In this document: piece by piece, positions 1 through 12,870 of the stretch | How the letters are laid out: each line of letters opens with the position of its first letter | How positions within the stretch are numbered: the first letter of the stretch is position 1 | Assembly: GCA_935421135.1 (NCBI GenBank) | Contig: OW285187.1 | Coordinates: 17,137,929-17,201,928 of the forward strand | Direction of reading: 5' to 3' | Origin: Bugulina stolonifera | Lineage: Eukaryota; Bryozoa; Gymnolaemata; Cheilostomatida; Bugulidae | Length of the DNA: 64,000 nt | The notes under the pieces: generated by a model | What the model saw: only the letters and a program-made list of their open reading frames with translations | What the model was told of the DNA's origin: nothing | Database searches by the model: none | Made by a program: the position numbers and the translations under genes

Positions 1-1444
1 ATAGTTAGCACGCATAACAGAATGTTATACACCACTCTTAAGGTTATGTAACTGGGATCTGAATTTTCTTTCGAAATTTTTTTCACATATTTAACCATGT
101 CTGAAAGGGCCTGGACAGCTTTCAGTGTTAGCATTAAGTCACATGACGCAACGTTACAGGAGGTCAAAGGCCGAAAACAGTGCTATGAAGTTTGCCTGCT
201 GTTACTGGAATAATTTATTTTTCAGTTAAATTATTGCATAATATTGTTTAATACTCTCGTCTATATAACAGCAATTTATAACATAGTAAATGAAAAGCTA
301 TGTGGATACGTCTGACTGCTCGTCACTTTGTGGTATTGTTATCAGTGTTTTCATTGGTTCTCGTTACATGTGTGGTTTTACCGTAATCAACCTTATAGGT
401 TGACATTACCTATACCAGCAATTATTTGTTCATTTTCTCAAACCAGTTTATACGTAGATAGTGGCAGCAGTTTTTCTGTGTAAATAAGTTCTTATTCAGA
501 CATCCTGTGTTTGATTCAGTGGTTTGCCTGATGTATACTTATCTCTCATACATAATATTATATTATATTATTTTATATTGAATAGTGTCGTCTTATTTTG
601 CACATGAGCAATCACTCAGGCTTAACTTGGTGGCAGTTGCCAGTTATTGGGTTACATCTTGGGGCTGGGAAAAAGTTTTTAGTCCAGTGATGCTATTTTG
701 GCTGATAATATTAGACCAAAGAATTCACTATGCTATATAATGCAAGCCAGAACCCAGGTATAGGTCAAAAAAGCAAAGCATACTAGCCTGACAAGTATTG
801 GGTTATAACTTCATGGCGTTATAATTTTGTTTACAAAGGCTGCACAACACTGATATAACAGATAAATAAAAGTAAATATCTACATAATTCATCCATCATA
901 GTATAAATGTTTATTTGAACATTGTATTAGGCATAAGCCTAAGTATCATGAGCACTCATGAGCTGCTGATCATAATTAGAAGTTGTCCTCCCTACCTAAA
1001 TCTAATTAAGGGAAGACAACCTCTGATTATGATAAATAGCTTATGGGCAATGATATTATATTATCATTGTTATGGGTACCAATGTTCCCCTCAACAAAGA
1101 GTGGGAGGAGCTTGCAGATTGTCAATAGCTACTAACAAACAACACAACGGACATGTACATGTTACATGTATAATATCAACCAATCATGATAAGTTATTAT
1201 ATTGCATCAGTAATAATCTGGGATTTCCATTTTCCACTAAGACATAATATTATAATAATTTTCATTTAGTCACAAAGCATTTACCCTACAGTCACAAAGA
1301 CAGGATCACCAGCCATAGCAAGAGTTCAAAACTGTAAGTAAGTACATTGTGACTAATGAACAAAGTGCTGACTTGCTAAATCTAGAACACATACTAGACT
1401 ATTGATTCTAGACATGAACTTCTGCTATCAGGTTTTTTTAGTAA
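1..1444. other. No gene seen; AT-rich flank
   Basis: I see no convincing exon on either strand. Open frames here are short and lack protein-like composition. The only structure is a small foldback at 970-1032, listed separately. It is probably intergenic sequence or upstream sequence of the membrane-protein gene that starts at 1597. Confidence 0.5.
970..1032. repeat. Foldback MITE relic, AGTTGTCCTCCC family
   Basis: Two arms of about 24 bp (970-993 and 1009-1032) are near-perfect reverse complements, starting TCATAATTAGAAGTTGT. The same arm sequence recurs in a foldback at 19934-19999, and half copies with a GAAGACAAC or GTTGTCCTCCC core occur near 49455, 52890 and 53970. This suggests a small dispersed inverted-repeat element. 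It has no coding content. Confidence 0.6.
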
Positions 1445-1452
1445 AATCACAC

Positions 1453-1501
1453 CATAGATATAATATATACATAAATAAATAATGTTTATATTATATCTAT
1501 G
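1453..1501. mobile_element. 49-bp deletion relic of P-type transposon
   Basis: The 49-bp segment begins CATAGATATAATATA and ends with its reverse complement TATTATATCTATG. It is bounded on both sides by the 8-bp direct repeat AATCACAC (1445-1452 and 1502-1509). The termini match those of the 1976-bp element at 16205-18180, which also has an 8-bp duplication. I infer a bona fide insertion of an extremely shortened member of that family. Confidence 0.75.
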
Positions 1502-1596
1502 AATCACACCCTGAGGTGTAAGTTGCCAGCATGAAAATACATAGCATGTAGTATTTGCTGAGTTTTACCCTTTTATTGTAACTTTATAGAACAACT

Positions 1597-3987
1597 ATGA
1601 GAATTCAACAACAAACAGTCTGTGTGTGCCTTCTAACTGTGCTAAGCTTCATTAGGACAGAGCCAGTTAGCTGCCGGTACACCCATAACCAGTGCCTGGA
1701 ACTGGTAAACAATACTAACTCTGAGGAGTTCAAAATCAACTGTTACCAGGGTGCAACAGACATAAGGTCCTGCTACTCCCTTTGTAAAAAGAACCCAAAG
1801 AGCCTGAGTTGTCATGGATATTGTCCAGGTGAGGCATATACTACATAGGGTAGTGTGCAAACTGATATACATATAGGCTACAGTGGGTAGTGTGCACACT
1901 GATCAGTGCTCAAAGTGTACAGGCTCGCCCAGGCTCGGCGAGCCTGTAAGAAATCATCATGCTCGCACCCCAACCCACCACACCCACCCCCCCCCCACCC
2001 CACCTCAGAGCCTGTAAGAACTGCCATACACTTTGGGCACTGACACTGATATACATATAGGCTACAGTGGGTAGAGTGCACACTGATATACATATAGGCT
2101 ACAGTGGGTAGAGTGCACACTGATATACATATAGGCTACAGTGGTTAGAGTGCACACTGATATACATATAGGCTACAGTGGGTAGAGTGCACACTGATAT
2201 ACATATAGGCTACAGTGGGTAAAGTGCACACTGATATACATATAGGCTACAGTGAGTAGAGTGAACACTGGTATACATATCAGCTACAATGGGTAGAGTG
2301 CATACTGATATAGGCTACTGAAATCCTAGTTCGATTGAAGCACTAACAGATTCAGGTTTCCAATTTGGTGAACACTCCTTCTCCCCAATTTCTTTTCGCC
2401 CATGGAGGATTTGCGACTTTCACCGTTCTGATCAAATAATACCGTTTTAGATTTCTGATAAGTGATGCATCTGTTGTGTATGTATTACAGGATATGTGGC
2501 TCAGTGTATAGGGACAACCACAACCACACCTAAGGTGACGCAGACCTCCAATGGATCAACCACAACCACACCTAAAGCGACGCAGCCCTCCAACGAATCA
2601 ACCCCACCTGAGACACATGAGCAAGATAACTTAACCAATGTAGAGAATAGTCACACTAACAGCAAAGATGGGACATATAAAGGGCTCTTCTTTGCATCAC
2701 TAGCAGTTAATGTGATTCTTTTCCTAGGAATTTCAGCTTATTCCTGTAAGTTTAACTCTTTATGAAACTGTGAATATATGCATACATCATCTACATTATT
2801 TATTATTTCATTCAAGTTTGAGATTATATTCATGTTTATATAAACTGGGCTATTAGCACTCAACACGCCTTTTTGTTGGACTCGAAAAATAATATTGGAC
2901 CATTGCTATCTATATTTTTCCACTACTGTACCTAACAGGAGCTATTTTGTAGATTTCTATGGCAGAGCTGTATTAAACTACATTGGTTCTAGATGGAGAG
3001 CTTTTGGTAGAAGGTCAGGAGCTGTGGCTGACAACCCTGGTTAGTGTTGACTAATAGACTATGATGAGTTATTATATTCATAAGGAATTGTAGTTTTTCA
3101 GTTGTTGGCAAAAGTCAGCAGAATTGCAATAGAAATGGAATACTACATAATGATAGTATATCAAGTAAGATTATAGGCTATACATATTGATTTATGAATT
3201 CAGTTGGTCATGGTGCTTTAGAGACAACAAAGCCTGCTGAAGGTATTATTATAGTTTGATTTATCTGGTGTAGTTTTATACTAAGCATAATTCATTTACA
3301 AATGGCCTCTAAAGTCTCTACACGACAGTAATTTTAGCATGGAAATAGAGACAAGATATAAACATGATATTTATGTGTTGTCTTCAAATACCAAATCTAC
3401 AATAATTTCACTGCAGATACTTCACCCAATAAGCAGCCTTTGTGTAAGAATACAAGGACAGATACCAACAGCCCTACAGTTACATATACTAAATACCCAA
3501 ACCAGGACATGAACAGCAGTGAGTTTCTACCATACAACATTTTAGTACATTGTACATACAATTGTACATTGTATATTTGGTTTTCATCAGTGCATGTTCA
3601 TGTACATATTGTAATCCATAATACAACATTCCTTTGCATGGCATAGTGATAGTATAATATTATCATTTTGAATATATAACTGTCATACATGTTTATAATA
3701 TGTTATATATATACAGTATATAGACATGTTAGCCTCTATATGGATATCCCAAAGTGCAATTATTGCAATCATACTGTAGAATGGTTGAGCTATTTGTTAT
3801 GTCGCTTATTGATCTACCCACCTGTAGTGCTCAAATATTACAGGCCTAGCCTATAATATGTAACGGCCTTGAGTGAGAGACCGTCCTAATGAGGTAAGCA
3901 CTACTTTATTTCCTCCTTTATCCAGGGAGGACTTTGCTTCCAGTAGATGGCCATGAGGACAGTGACTGTGATATAGTGTTTGGCTAA
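1597..3987 (+). CDS. Type I membrane protein, Cys-rich ectodomain, mucin-like stalk
   Basis: Seven exons join in frame: 1597-1828, 2491-2745, 2953-3039, 3102-3164, 3204-3242, 3417-3518 and 3926-3987, giving 279 residues and a TAA stop. Every intron is phase 1. Residues 1-25 look like a signal peptide. Residues 26-83 hold eight cysteines, ending in CHGYCPGY. A Thr/Ser/Pro stalk follows with two copies of a TTTTPKxTQxSN unit. One membrane span (FFASLAVNVILFLGI, near residues 142-160) follows GTYKG, then a basic tail, and the protein ends in DCDIVFG. Retaining intron 2 would stop just after the membrane span. A splice acceptor eight bases before the ATG (ending at 1589) suggests a 5' UTR intron, and an AATAAA lies at 4414. 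I do not recognise the family. The architecture suggests a surface receptor or adhesion protein, but this is inference. Confidence 0.72.
1849..2310. repeat. Minisatellite, ~37-bp unit, in intron 1
   Basis: About seven tandem copies of a unit containing GATATACATATAGGCTACAG occupy roughly 2040-2310. A stray copy sits at about 1863-1903, next to the exon 1 donor. A C-rich stretch separates them. The array lies wholly within intron 1 of the membrane-protein gene. Confidence 0.85.
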
Positions 3988-6912
3988 TCAACACCCATTT
4001 TATACTGAATCAGAGGAGAATAAGCCATATGTTAGTACTTCAGTTATCACTACAGTTACTTGTAACTCTCTGATAGTCTTTATTACTTTGCACTGGTACT
4101 GGATGAAAATGAAGTATAATAACACCAGAACCTTTAGTTTAGCTTGTAAAAAGTAAGAACTTTTCCATAACCAAGAGTCCTCTGCTACATAATCAGTTTA
4201 CATTATCCATGTATCAGTCCGATCACTGAATTGTTGTGTTGTAATAGCATAATAAGGGTTTATTGTTAGAAAGAATGCTGTCCAAATAATACATTGTATA
4301 TTGTATTCATAATGAACTTGGCTTTATAGTTGTACATTCAAGTGTGTAATGTATAGGCATACTACATACTCCTTTGCGTATTAGTACTACTACCTATTAT
4401 TACATTATTACTTAATAAAAAGCAGCTTTGGTTGCAGTTTATTTGTTATGTTTCTTAATACTTCATTAGCAGTCCTGTTATCAACTTATTATAGTCAGAG
4501 GAAAACAAACAATAAAATATTTTCCTCTGACATGATAAGAGAAACCTTATCAAAAATATTAGGAATATTACAACACATTCTATTTGTTTGTATAAATAAG
4601 TGAAATGGTCTAGAACAGCTTTGTATCATTAAAATACTTACCCCCGCTTATATCTTTAGATACTACTTACTTTTTTTAGAAATCAGAAGCTGAGAACAAG
4701 TTTACTGCAAACAGATGAGAAGCAAACCTCATAATATATTCATAATACACTTACAGTGTTTATACCATAATCATTTATTTACATTTATATAATATTATAC
4801 GTAATAAATGTAATATACAATCTACAATATTATTGTAATGTTCATATCACATACTCTGAAATTCAATCAAAGAAGCACTAGGGTTGACCTGACCAACACT
4901 AGATTGCCAATAGAGACCTAGTATTCAACTGACCAACAAGTCCACAATATGCTCCCACTTAGTTGATTATCATTGTAGTAATAGGCATGTCTGTTTAGTA
5001 GTTAGTGCATTGCTTATACAACGCAACTTCATGCATTCAGATTTGGCCAGAATAATTTTAGATTGCTTAGATTATTTTCTCCATTCGGCCAAGAAATGTT
5101 ATTTAATAGGAGGAAACATGTTGAAAGTACATTTACTTGGGAATAAACATATTTTATTTTCAAAGATATTGGTTTTGAGTTCTACGTCTACATGGTTCAG
5201 TTATGTAATAGTAGTTCAGCACCAGGTGTGTGAGAATATATTATTTGCACCATAGCTTTTTAAAGACTTGAATCAAAATCTGTCATAGGTATCTGTGAGA
5301 GCTTCTTAGGAGGTATCACTGTGTTACTTTATCATTAATCATGCATTAGAAAGTACAGCTCTCAAAAACTAATCATGTAGGATGTACATGTATGTAATGT
5401 AGGCTACATGGCATATAACAGAGCATATCTCAACTTCATGGGAGAACCTGAGTAGGACAACTTCTCAGTACTTCACCCATAAATAACTAAACAAAACCAG
5501 TGTAAGGGTTCTTCTATGGCAAAAGCTGGCCTATTTGTGTTGCAGTAAAATGGTACTATTTTTGTGTCACAGGAAACTGAACAATAGCAATGGTTTCAAC
5601 TCGATGCCTCTTGTTCTTCTGTTAGTTAGCCAATAAATAAACTACATGTAAATAGAGGGCACCTACATCAACAGGGTATGAACACCAGTGCATCAAGTAA
5701 TGACACAGAGAACTGGTGAGAATGTACCATCAACTGGGAAGGCACCCTGTGCACCCACCTCAAATGTTTCACTTCCAGCACTGCAGAGGGCTGCTAATGG
5801 GTATCCAATGTGTTCTCTCCTCAGAGGTAATTTCAAGAGATGACAACTTCTAGCTACAGTCCAGACTGACCCTAGCTAGAGTATCAATTGTAGCTCTGTT
5901 GTAGTAGCTTATAGGTAACACATGACACCCATCGAGTGTTCAAGTTATTTCATTTGAACAGTAACATACCCACCCAATCTTTTACATGGCTTAGAACCCA
6001 GGCTGGTCTGGCCAAAGATTAAAGTTATATTGAAGGGCTAAAATAATTGTAGACTTCATTAACCTTTTATTTTTTGTAATGAAATTTAATATTTCTTAGA
6101 GCATCATATTAGACTGTGGATCATCAGATTACATGTAAGCAACTGATACATCATCACACTACATGTACACAAGCTAAGACTGATAGGGGTTAAATTTGAG
6201 TGATTTTGTTCTACACAGTGACCTAATAGCAAAACTACAGGACAGAACTAAATAGTGTTAAAATAATCATTATGAGTAAGAAAAGCTACATCTATTGTTC
6301 CTCAATAAAGAATAAGAATAAATGTGGATAGATAATAACATTGTCTTATCTTGTCCATGTGAATCTTCTACTGGACAAAACATCAGCTGTGTTTGACCTG
6401 AAATATAAAGTATTAGATATAGTCTTGTCAGTTACATGGTACTCGTAGTCGTGGTATGTATAGAGTGCATGCCATGTACCACTAGATGTACGTACATGTA
6501 CCACCACCATGTGCACTGTAGAATATATGGTACCATGTGTACTGCACTGTACTGAGACATGCTGAATGAATGGCCACTGGTGTTTACACAATATCAAGCC
6601 AAGATTATAAAAATGAAAAATTGTCCAATATAGGGAACAGTGAGAAGAACAATTCCCAAAGAAGGAAGCATTGTGTTGTGCTTACTGTTCACTAGGGGTT
6701 TTATTGAAAGTCTAACATGGCAACTGAATTGCACTTTGATTTTTATCAACAAAATCCTACTGCAGGTGTATTATGTAGAAATATGTGTCTTGTTTTCTGG
6801 TTTACTGATAGGCCACGGAGATAGGAACAAGTAATCTAGCAGGTTACACCTTTATAGACAACAGGTTATAGATCATAGGAGTGAATAATAGACAGGCAAA
6901 TAACCAGCACTA
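3988..6912. other. Intergenic; 3' UTR then no gene seen
   Basis: This is downstream sequence of the membrane-protein gene (polyadenylation signal AATAAA at 4414), followed by about 2.4 kb in which I find no supported exon. A perfect short hairpin with arms GTCAGAGGAAAA lies at 4494-4532. A reverse-strand AATAAA (TTTATT at 6700-6705) fits the 3' end of the minus-strand gene that stops at 6913. Confidence 0.5.
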
Positions 6913-9900
6913 CTATGGTTTCAAGGTGTGAATAACAGAGGAGGAGGAGGAAAGAGTTGTCCCCTCTTTGAACTGAATATAACTAGCACTCAAACTTACG
7001 TCAGAGGTTTCCCATGACATGCCTCCATTATTCACATTATGACTTGACGGACTACCATTATCATCATCATCATCTCCTCTATCTGGTTCCTCCACCATTT
7101 CCTTATCCCAGATAGCTGCGAATCTGTCGGCTAACAATGTACTCAGTTGTAGGTTACACTGTTTCCATAACTTATGCTGCTCCCTGAAATACCCGTGTCC
7201 ATGAAAGCATCACCGATTTGAAAATAATTGCTAAAGTTTATTATAGAGGTAGGTAGACAGACTATTAGTGTCTTCGAACCCTAACGTTCAAGAATTCTCC
7301 GGCACAGATTCGCAAATATACCGGCTTGTGCTAAAAGCAAAATCCTTATTTTTGTGCGAGAAACCTGGGTGTGCCGATGGGGTAGGGATAGTTTCCTTCG
7401 ACAAAGCGAAATCCCATGTTAATAACCCTAGTGGCCTACGCTAAGCAGCCATCATTTTTTTGTGACTCTGGCTGGTCTGAGAGGACACGAAAACACTAAT
7501 CGTATTTACTGTTTAGTGACAATAATGACTTCAGTGAATTACCTTCACCTAGCCTATACAATATAGCAACATTACTTATTTATTGACTCCTAGCGCATTG
7601 TACTATATGTATATACCATACTTTCCACTATATGCCCGTTTATCACAACACTGCATATGAATGAAGCTCTCACACTAGTGCTTGTATGAACAACAGCCTG
7701 CTCTTACTAAAGTCGGGACACATTTAAGTTTCTCCTAATAGTGTTCACCACCTTGCAATATTGTTTATATTATTCGTATATGATATAGACTACATTACTT
7801 GGCCAATAAGTTTATTTCTTGCATTCCTCTTTCAGTTAGGGATCCATTATGTCTTCCACTGCCGATAGCCTTCATAGCGCTGAAATGGAAGAAGTAATAC
7901 AGTTGAACGGCGGATTCCAGAAAGAGTGTAGGCCTAACATATAGAAACAGCTTAATGTTTCCATACAGTTCCGTTTGTAAAAATTTCCTGAATCACAATT
8001 CTAGCCCTGGTACAAAATTTACACAGGCACAGGAACAGGTCTAACCTGTTGTTATACCTCTTAGCCAAGCTAATCTACAGACCTGCCATATGCATCTATA
8101 TCACACTGGTGACATTCCCGCTTGCACAAAATATTCACAATTAGCTGTCACTGAGAACATCTGAATAGCGTTATTATTAGACACATTGGACCAACCTTGG
8201 AATTCTAACCGATGACTATAATTCTACTAGTAAGCAGTAACCATATGGCTATTCAGCCTATGGCTCAGCTTGGCGAATTGCCAATAAGAGTGCATATATT
8301 TGTGAAGTACCGCAAAAAACTAAATCCTGTAGCCGTTATGACCATCTTAGCGCCCTCTATGAATACAAAAGCTGCACAAACCTGCACCCATTAAATGTAC
8401 AGACATACTACATGCATTCATAGCTATTTGAATACACAGACTGGCTAAAAGGATTCATAATTAATAGTTTGTACAGACCTGCTATATGCGTTCATAATTA
8501 ATTGAATATCATCAGATGAAGCTTCAATCTCTGAATACTCCGGAAGAATCTGCAATGAAACCAGCAGATATGGAGCGGACGGTGTATTGGTAAACACAAA
8601 TTACTGGATGGTTACAAAAAAAATGAGGGAATAGGTATGTACAGGGATCAACTCAGTTAGCTATTAAAGTCTCAGCTACACGAGAGACTCATTGTTCTTT
8701 TTCGGGCAATGGAGCCACGTTTTAGAACAAATTGGGGCCGTTTGTTCACCTAGATAAAGACCAACATGGTGGTCTTTGCAGTCCCTGGTGTGAAGGAGCA
8801 CTGCTGTGATTGGTCAATATTAGATAAAACGAATCCAATTATATAATTTATTAGAATTCAGTTTTGGTTATTGGCTGGATATTAATCAAGGCCACTGGTG
8901 GACTGGTACTACGCATTGCCTAATAGAGCCATGCCAACGAACAACAAAGTTGCTCGAAGCTCACAGCCTCTCATGCACCCGAGCCTTTAACTGTGTCACA
9001 CATCACTTTAAGGAATGCACACACATGCTAGGGCAAACCTCACTTGCAAATCAACTAATGAATCTGCTGCTGGTTCGCCAAATCAATAGCTATATAATAT
9101 AATATAAAACAGTTCATTCAATACAAAATTGTGTGTTTAGAATTGATAAGTCGTAAATTAGGGAGATGAATGCCGTATCCTATGATATCAGGGCTACATG
9201 GAGGTTGTTGAGTCTGTTTCCCACATTTCGTTTTGGTTACTGTTGTGACATTTGTAACTATCCTATTTAACAGATATCAGAAGCCGAAGCTTGTGTGAGT
9301 GATAAGAGCTGGGCTCAAGACAGTGGTCACACTCAACAGAATGCAGCACAAAAATGTACCCTTGGATGCACAATGATGTTTACTAATAAAAATTGAGAAC
9401 ATGGGCCACCTAAAATCATCTTCTCCATTTATGGCTTAGCAATCTTGAACACACAAATTTGTATTGAGTGAACTGTCTCATCTTCTATGGTGGTTGACCA
9501 AAGTTGCGTACAGAAAAAGTTGAATACAAGAACATTATTCCCTACCTCCCTTGGTGTGCTGAGAGGGTAGCACTTAATCTCCTGAATGAAGTATTTAACG
9601 CATATGACATAGTGAGCGATAAATTCCTCCAATGAACATCCAGACGCATAGCATGCACCATGAATAATGTGATTCCGTCTTTGGTTAATAAATTCAAGAT
9701 TCTCCAAGATTTGAGCCGTTGAAACAATCGTGGCAGTAATTAGCTTTTCAAAACTTAGATCTAGCTTATCGATTATATTCAGTAATAGACCAGTAATGAG
9801 TGATTCTAATGCTCGGATCTTTGTGGATCTTTCCTGAGAGGACAATCCCTCTAATGCTTCTTCAATTAGTTCAAATACTTCTAAACTAGGAAAAGATTCA

Positions 9901-10325
9901 ATAATTGTGTCTTCTAAACCTTCTACCTTTGTACATATCTTGTGTATAGAATGATTGTCTAAAGCGGATATCTTAGTTTCACTAAATGGTATGCTTGAGT
10001 ATATCTCTAGTTTAGTTTCCCATGGGATTTTCACATCATCGATTATTGATGCACTTGATGCAGGTTCCCAGGGTTTAAATGTCACTAATATTTTAATAAC
10101 GGCTGTGATCATTTCTTGTAAATCAGGATCAAAATATGTATTCTTGCCATATCTAGTTTCCAGTATCCGTGTGAGGCCAGCCACTACTCCTCCAATGTTA
10201 CATTGAGTTTCTCTCACTAGTTTAACAGCCAATGTCCTCTTAAGAAGGCCTTTGATTTTAGAGTGCAGAAGTTCATAGTAGGGCATATTTGATTCCACAT
10301 TTGTTAAATCCACACCTTCCTCCAT
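6913..10325 (-). CDS. HEPN-motif protein, four-exon model
   Basis: The first exon is open for 298 codons from ATG at 10325. An internal donor (CAAGGGAG|GTAGGG, after residue 260 at 9546) joins in phase to three exons with good acceptors: 8479-8549, 7799-7879 and 7000-7183. A frame open across the last donor stops at 6913. The model gives 400 residues. Without splicing at 9546 the protein is 298 residues, ending at 9429. Residues 210-245 read EFINQRRNHIIHG followed by a helix. The R-x4-H motif with a trailing Gly is the hallmark of HEPN domains, many of which are RNases or RNA-binding modules. The preceding residues 130-210 are predicted-helical (Leu/Ile/Glu-rich), as expected of an HEPN four-helix bundle. 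The C-terminal exons are helical (LLAKEQHKLWKQCN, FAAIWDKEMVEE), then acidic DDDDDN. I assign no gene name. RNase activity is inference; the exon 1 ORF is firm, the downstream splicing moderate. Confidence 0.6.
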
Positions 10326-11230
10326 TGCTCTGCATCACTACAAAGTTACAAACATCAGGTTCACTTGAACCATCAATGAACTGGTAGGATAAAAAATCTA
10401 ATATCAACTTGTTACAGTTGAATGAGAGATGATTTAGCACATGTGGACAGCAGGTAGCGTGGTGAGCACAGTGAAGTAGCAATGTATTAGACTAATATTT
10501 TATACTATGACTCTGGGTTCTATTGATAAACAGTGCATTGTGTTAGCTACTACATAGCACACATCAGCTTGAAGATATTTGAACAGTTTTCAACACAGGC
10601 AACGTAAAGGAAGCAATGTTAAAGGATCCCTGTCACTAATTACCTTGCTCAGCAAATGTAGATTTGTGTTAAAATGAAGGCAGCAGGAGAGTTACAAGTT
10701 GCAGAGTTGTGCTCTCAACATATTTCTGCTTCCCATGATGCATCGCGCGATGCGCTATGTGCTGCCCTAGGACGATTTTTTTAATGAAGACACCCTAAAC
10801 GGCAATTTTTTTATATAAGTTGTATAGAGAGAGGTTTGGTTTTTTGAGAATATTTTCAAAAGTAGCCTGAAAAATGCAAAAATAATCCATGAGCATATAC
10901 TACTTGCAACCATGCACCCTTCAATTTATATTACACCCTCGAAAAAAGTTTTATTTTTATAGCTGCCATTGTTTATCCGAAACTATGGATTATCATACTA
11001 GCATCAAATTTTATAAACAAAACAAAGTCACATGACCATGCTAGCGGTCTGCACGTGGTATTTTGTTTACAATACAATTGATCACAGAGTTATTGCAAGT
11101 ACCAAGGTACTATACTATCTATCTTCGTCTATGTCTATGAATTGAGTTGAGAATTCATAGTGCACAGAAATGCTAAGAATGGCGTTCGAAATTTGGATTT
11201 TCATTTCATAAATTTCATTTTCTAAAGAAT
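10326..11230. promoter_or_regulatory. Probable divergent promoter region
   Basis: This interval separates the minus-strand HEPN gene from a plus-strand gene whose exons begin by 11848. A minus-strand donor consensus (AGCAAG|GTAATT near 10645) could end a non-coding first exon of the HEPN gene. CpG-containing sequence around 10740-10755 (GATGCATCGCGCGATGC) is unusual for this AT-rich window. The divergent-promoter reading is inference. Confidence 0.3.
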
Positions 11231-11847
11231 ATGAGCTTAGTTTATGGCCAGATTGTCAGCTACCACAATACTCAGCATAGTAAGCATTTAATATATGTAC
11301 TCTTTTTTTTATTTATTTCGTTTAAAAAACAAATGATTAGGTTTGAAATTAAATATTATATTATAGTATTTATATTAATTTTTTAAATGATAAAAAGAGT
11401 TAGATAACTTATAATACAAAAAAAGGAAGTCATGCGATTATGATATTTCATATTATTATGATGTTAATTAGGTTATATTATGATATAATTTAATATAATA
11501 ATCTAAATGATTATCATATCATTATGATTTTAACATATATTTATATTTATATTACAATACTGGTGAAACTAAATTTCAGTTAGTATTAAATTTAGTTTTG
11601 ACAATCGGTCACAATGAACTTTGTAAAAATGTGAAGTTATTGTATTGTTGTATTAAATCATCTACAATATACATATTCAAATATAATTTTGAATTTACAA
11701 TATACATATCCTGCGAAAATGCAAACAATAATTCCATCATAAAGTTTATTTCTGAAATAATCCATTGACTGATCTGGTCTATCCAAGATATTTGAATTAC
11801 TGTATTTAGTTTATTCACTCTTTCAAGCCCCCCCCCCTTTTTCCCAG

Positions 11848-12870
11848 GCTAAATCTAAAAGATTGGTGGGACTGATACTAACTTCATTAGACACAAACTC
11901 ACCCCTATCTAATGCAGCTGAGCTAACCTGGTGTACTTTTATGTATGTTTGCATGGTCAAAGTTTCTTTTCGTTTAAAACAGCCAAGTTTTATTTCTAAA
12001 GCATTTTATGTTTTTATCGTATTTGTATCTTATGATGTACTCACTGTGTTGATTACAGGCTAGTTCCAATACTGTCAGCAAGTAACTTTCCTGACATTGA
12101 TAAAGACATAGTTGAACTCGACTGTTTGTTGGAAAGAAGGAATGATCTGGTGAGCAGGGTAAAGACACACACTTACCTTTGATGAAGAATATGTAAATCG
12201 AATGCCAACCTCAATTTCTACATCCAGTTCTTTCTACTGGTAGGTGTTTATAATTTATTATGTAGCGACAAGGCTCGTTACAAGGTAGCATTAAAACCGT
12301 CTTCTTGAATTTAACTTATGCACAAACTTATAAACTCATTGAGGTAAATTTCATCAGTTTATTTTTGCAAAATGTGAAACACACATGCTTTAGCTAATAA
12401 AACTGACAACCCATGTGATTTAGGTTTTCATTCCGAAAGTCTTCCTTCTGTGCCATATCGAACTATAATAATATTCAGCTCTAGGAGCCGTGGAGACCCA
12501 TTCGACTGGCTCTGCTATCGGGCAGCCACATTAAAGAATTGTGTTTGGCGCCATGAATATTATATTATTATCATTATTATTTAGCACAGTGAGATTCCAA
12601 AGCTGTGTGAACGAACGGGAACAAAGCTAGACCAATTCCATGCGACCAGACACTGGTGTGGAAATTCAAATTTATCTATTCTCCAGCTTGCACCACATCA
12701 TCTTTATCTCCAATGTTGGAAAAAGCATAGGTAAGTGTTGTAGCAGTAATATGTTATGTACATTAACTTGATTATCAGTACTAGTACTTCAGCATCATCT
12801 ATTCAACAGGGTGGGAAATTCTGCTGTGAGAGTTGAACCCAACCAAAACTACATTGCCACTAACTATTGA
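11848..12870 (+). CDS. Unrecognised protein, 3' exons (N terminus not found)
   Basis: Four exons join in phase: 11848-11930, 12059-12149, 12585-12730 and 12810-12870, encoding the last 126 residues before a TGA. The first acceptor has a strong poly-C/T tract (CCCCCCCTTTTTCCCAG). The product starts AKSKRLVGLILTSLDTNSP, continues through a stretch LVPILSASNFPDIDKDIVE, and ends NQNYIATNY. An AATAAA lies at 13210. The first phase-0 exon is missing. A short ATG exon at 11231-11279 (start MSLVYGQIV) has a good donor but the wrong phase to join directly. I do not recognise the family. The conserved phase across three introns and protein-like composition support coding status. Confidence 0.5.

Noticed and set aside
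7849..7944. Plus-strand 31-codon ORF starting MSSTADSLHSAEMEE
   Set aside because: It overlaps, antisense, an in-phase minus-strand exon with better splice context. No downstream plus exon fits.
9955..10206. 83-codon plus-strand ORF
   Set aside because: Antisense shadow of the HEPN exon.
10674..10784. Plus-strand 36-codon ORF starting MKAAGELQVAELC
   Set aside because: Isolated and without conserved features; it lies in the probable promoter between two divergent genes. Possibly a short ORF in a leader, not supported.
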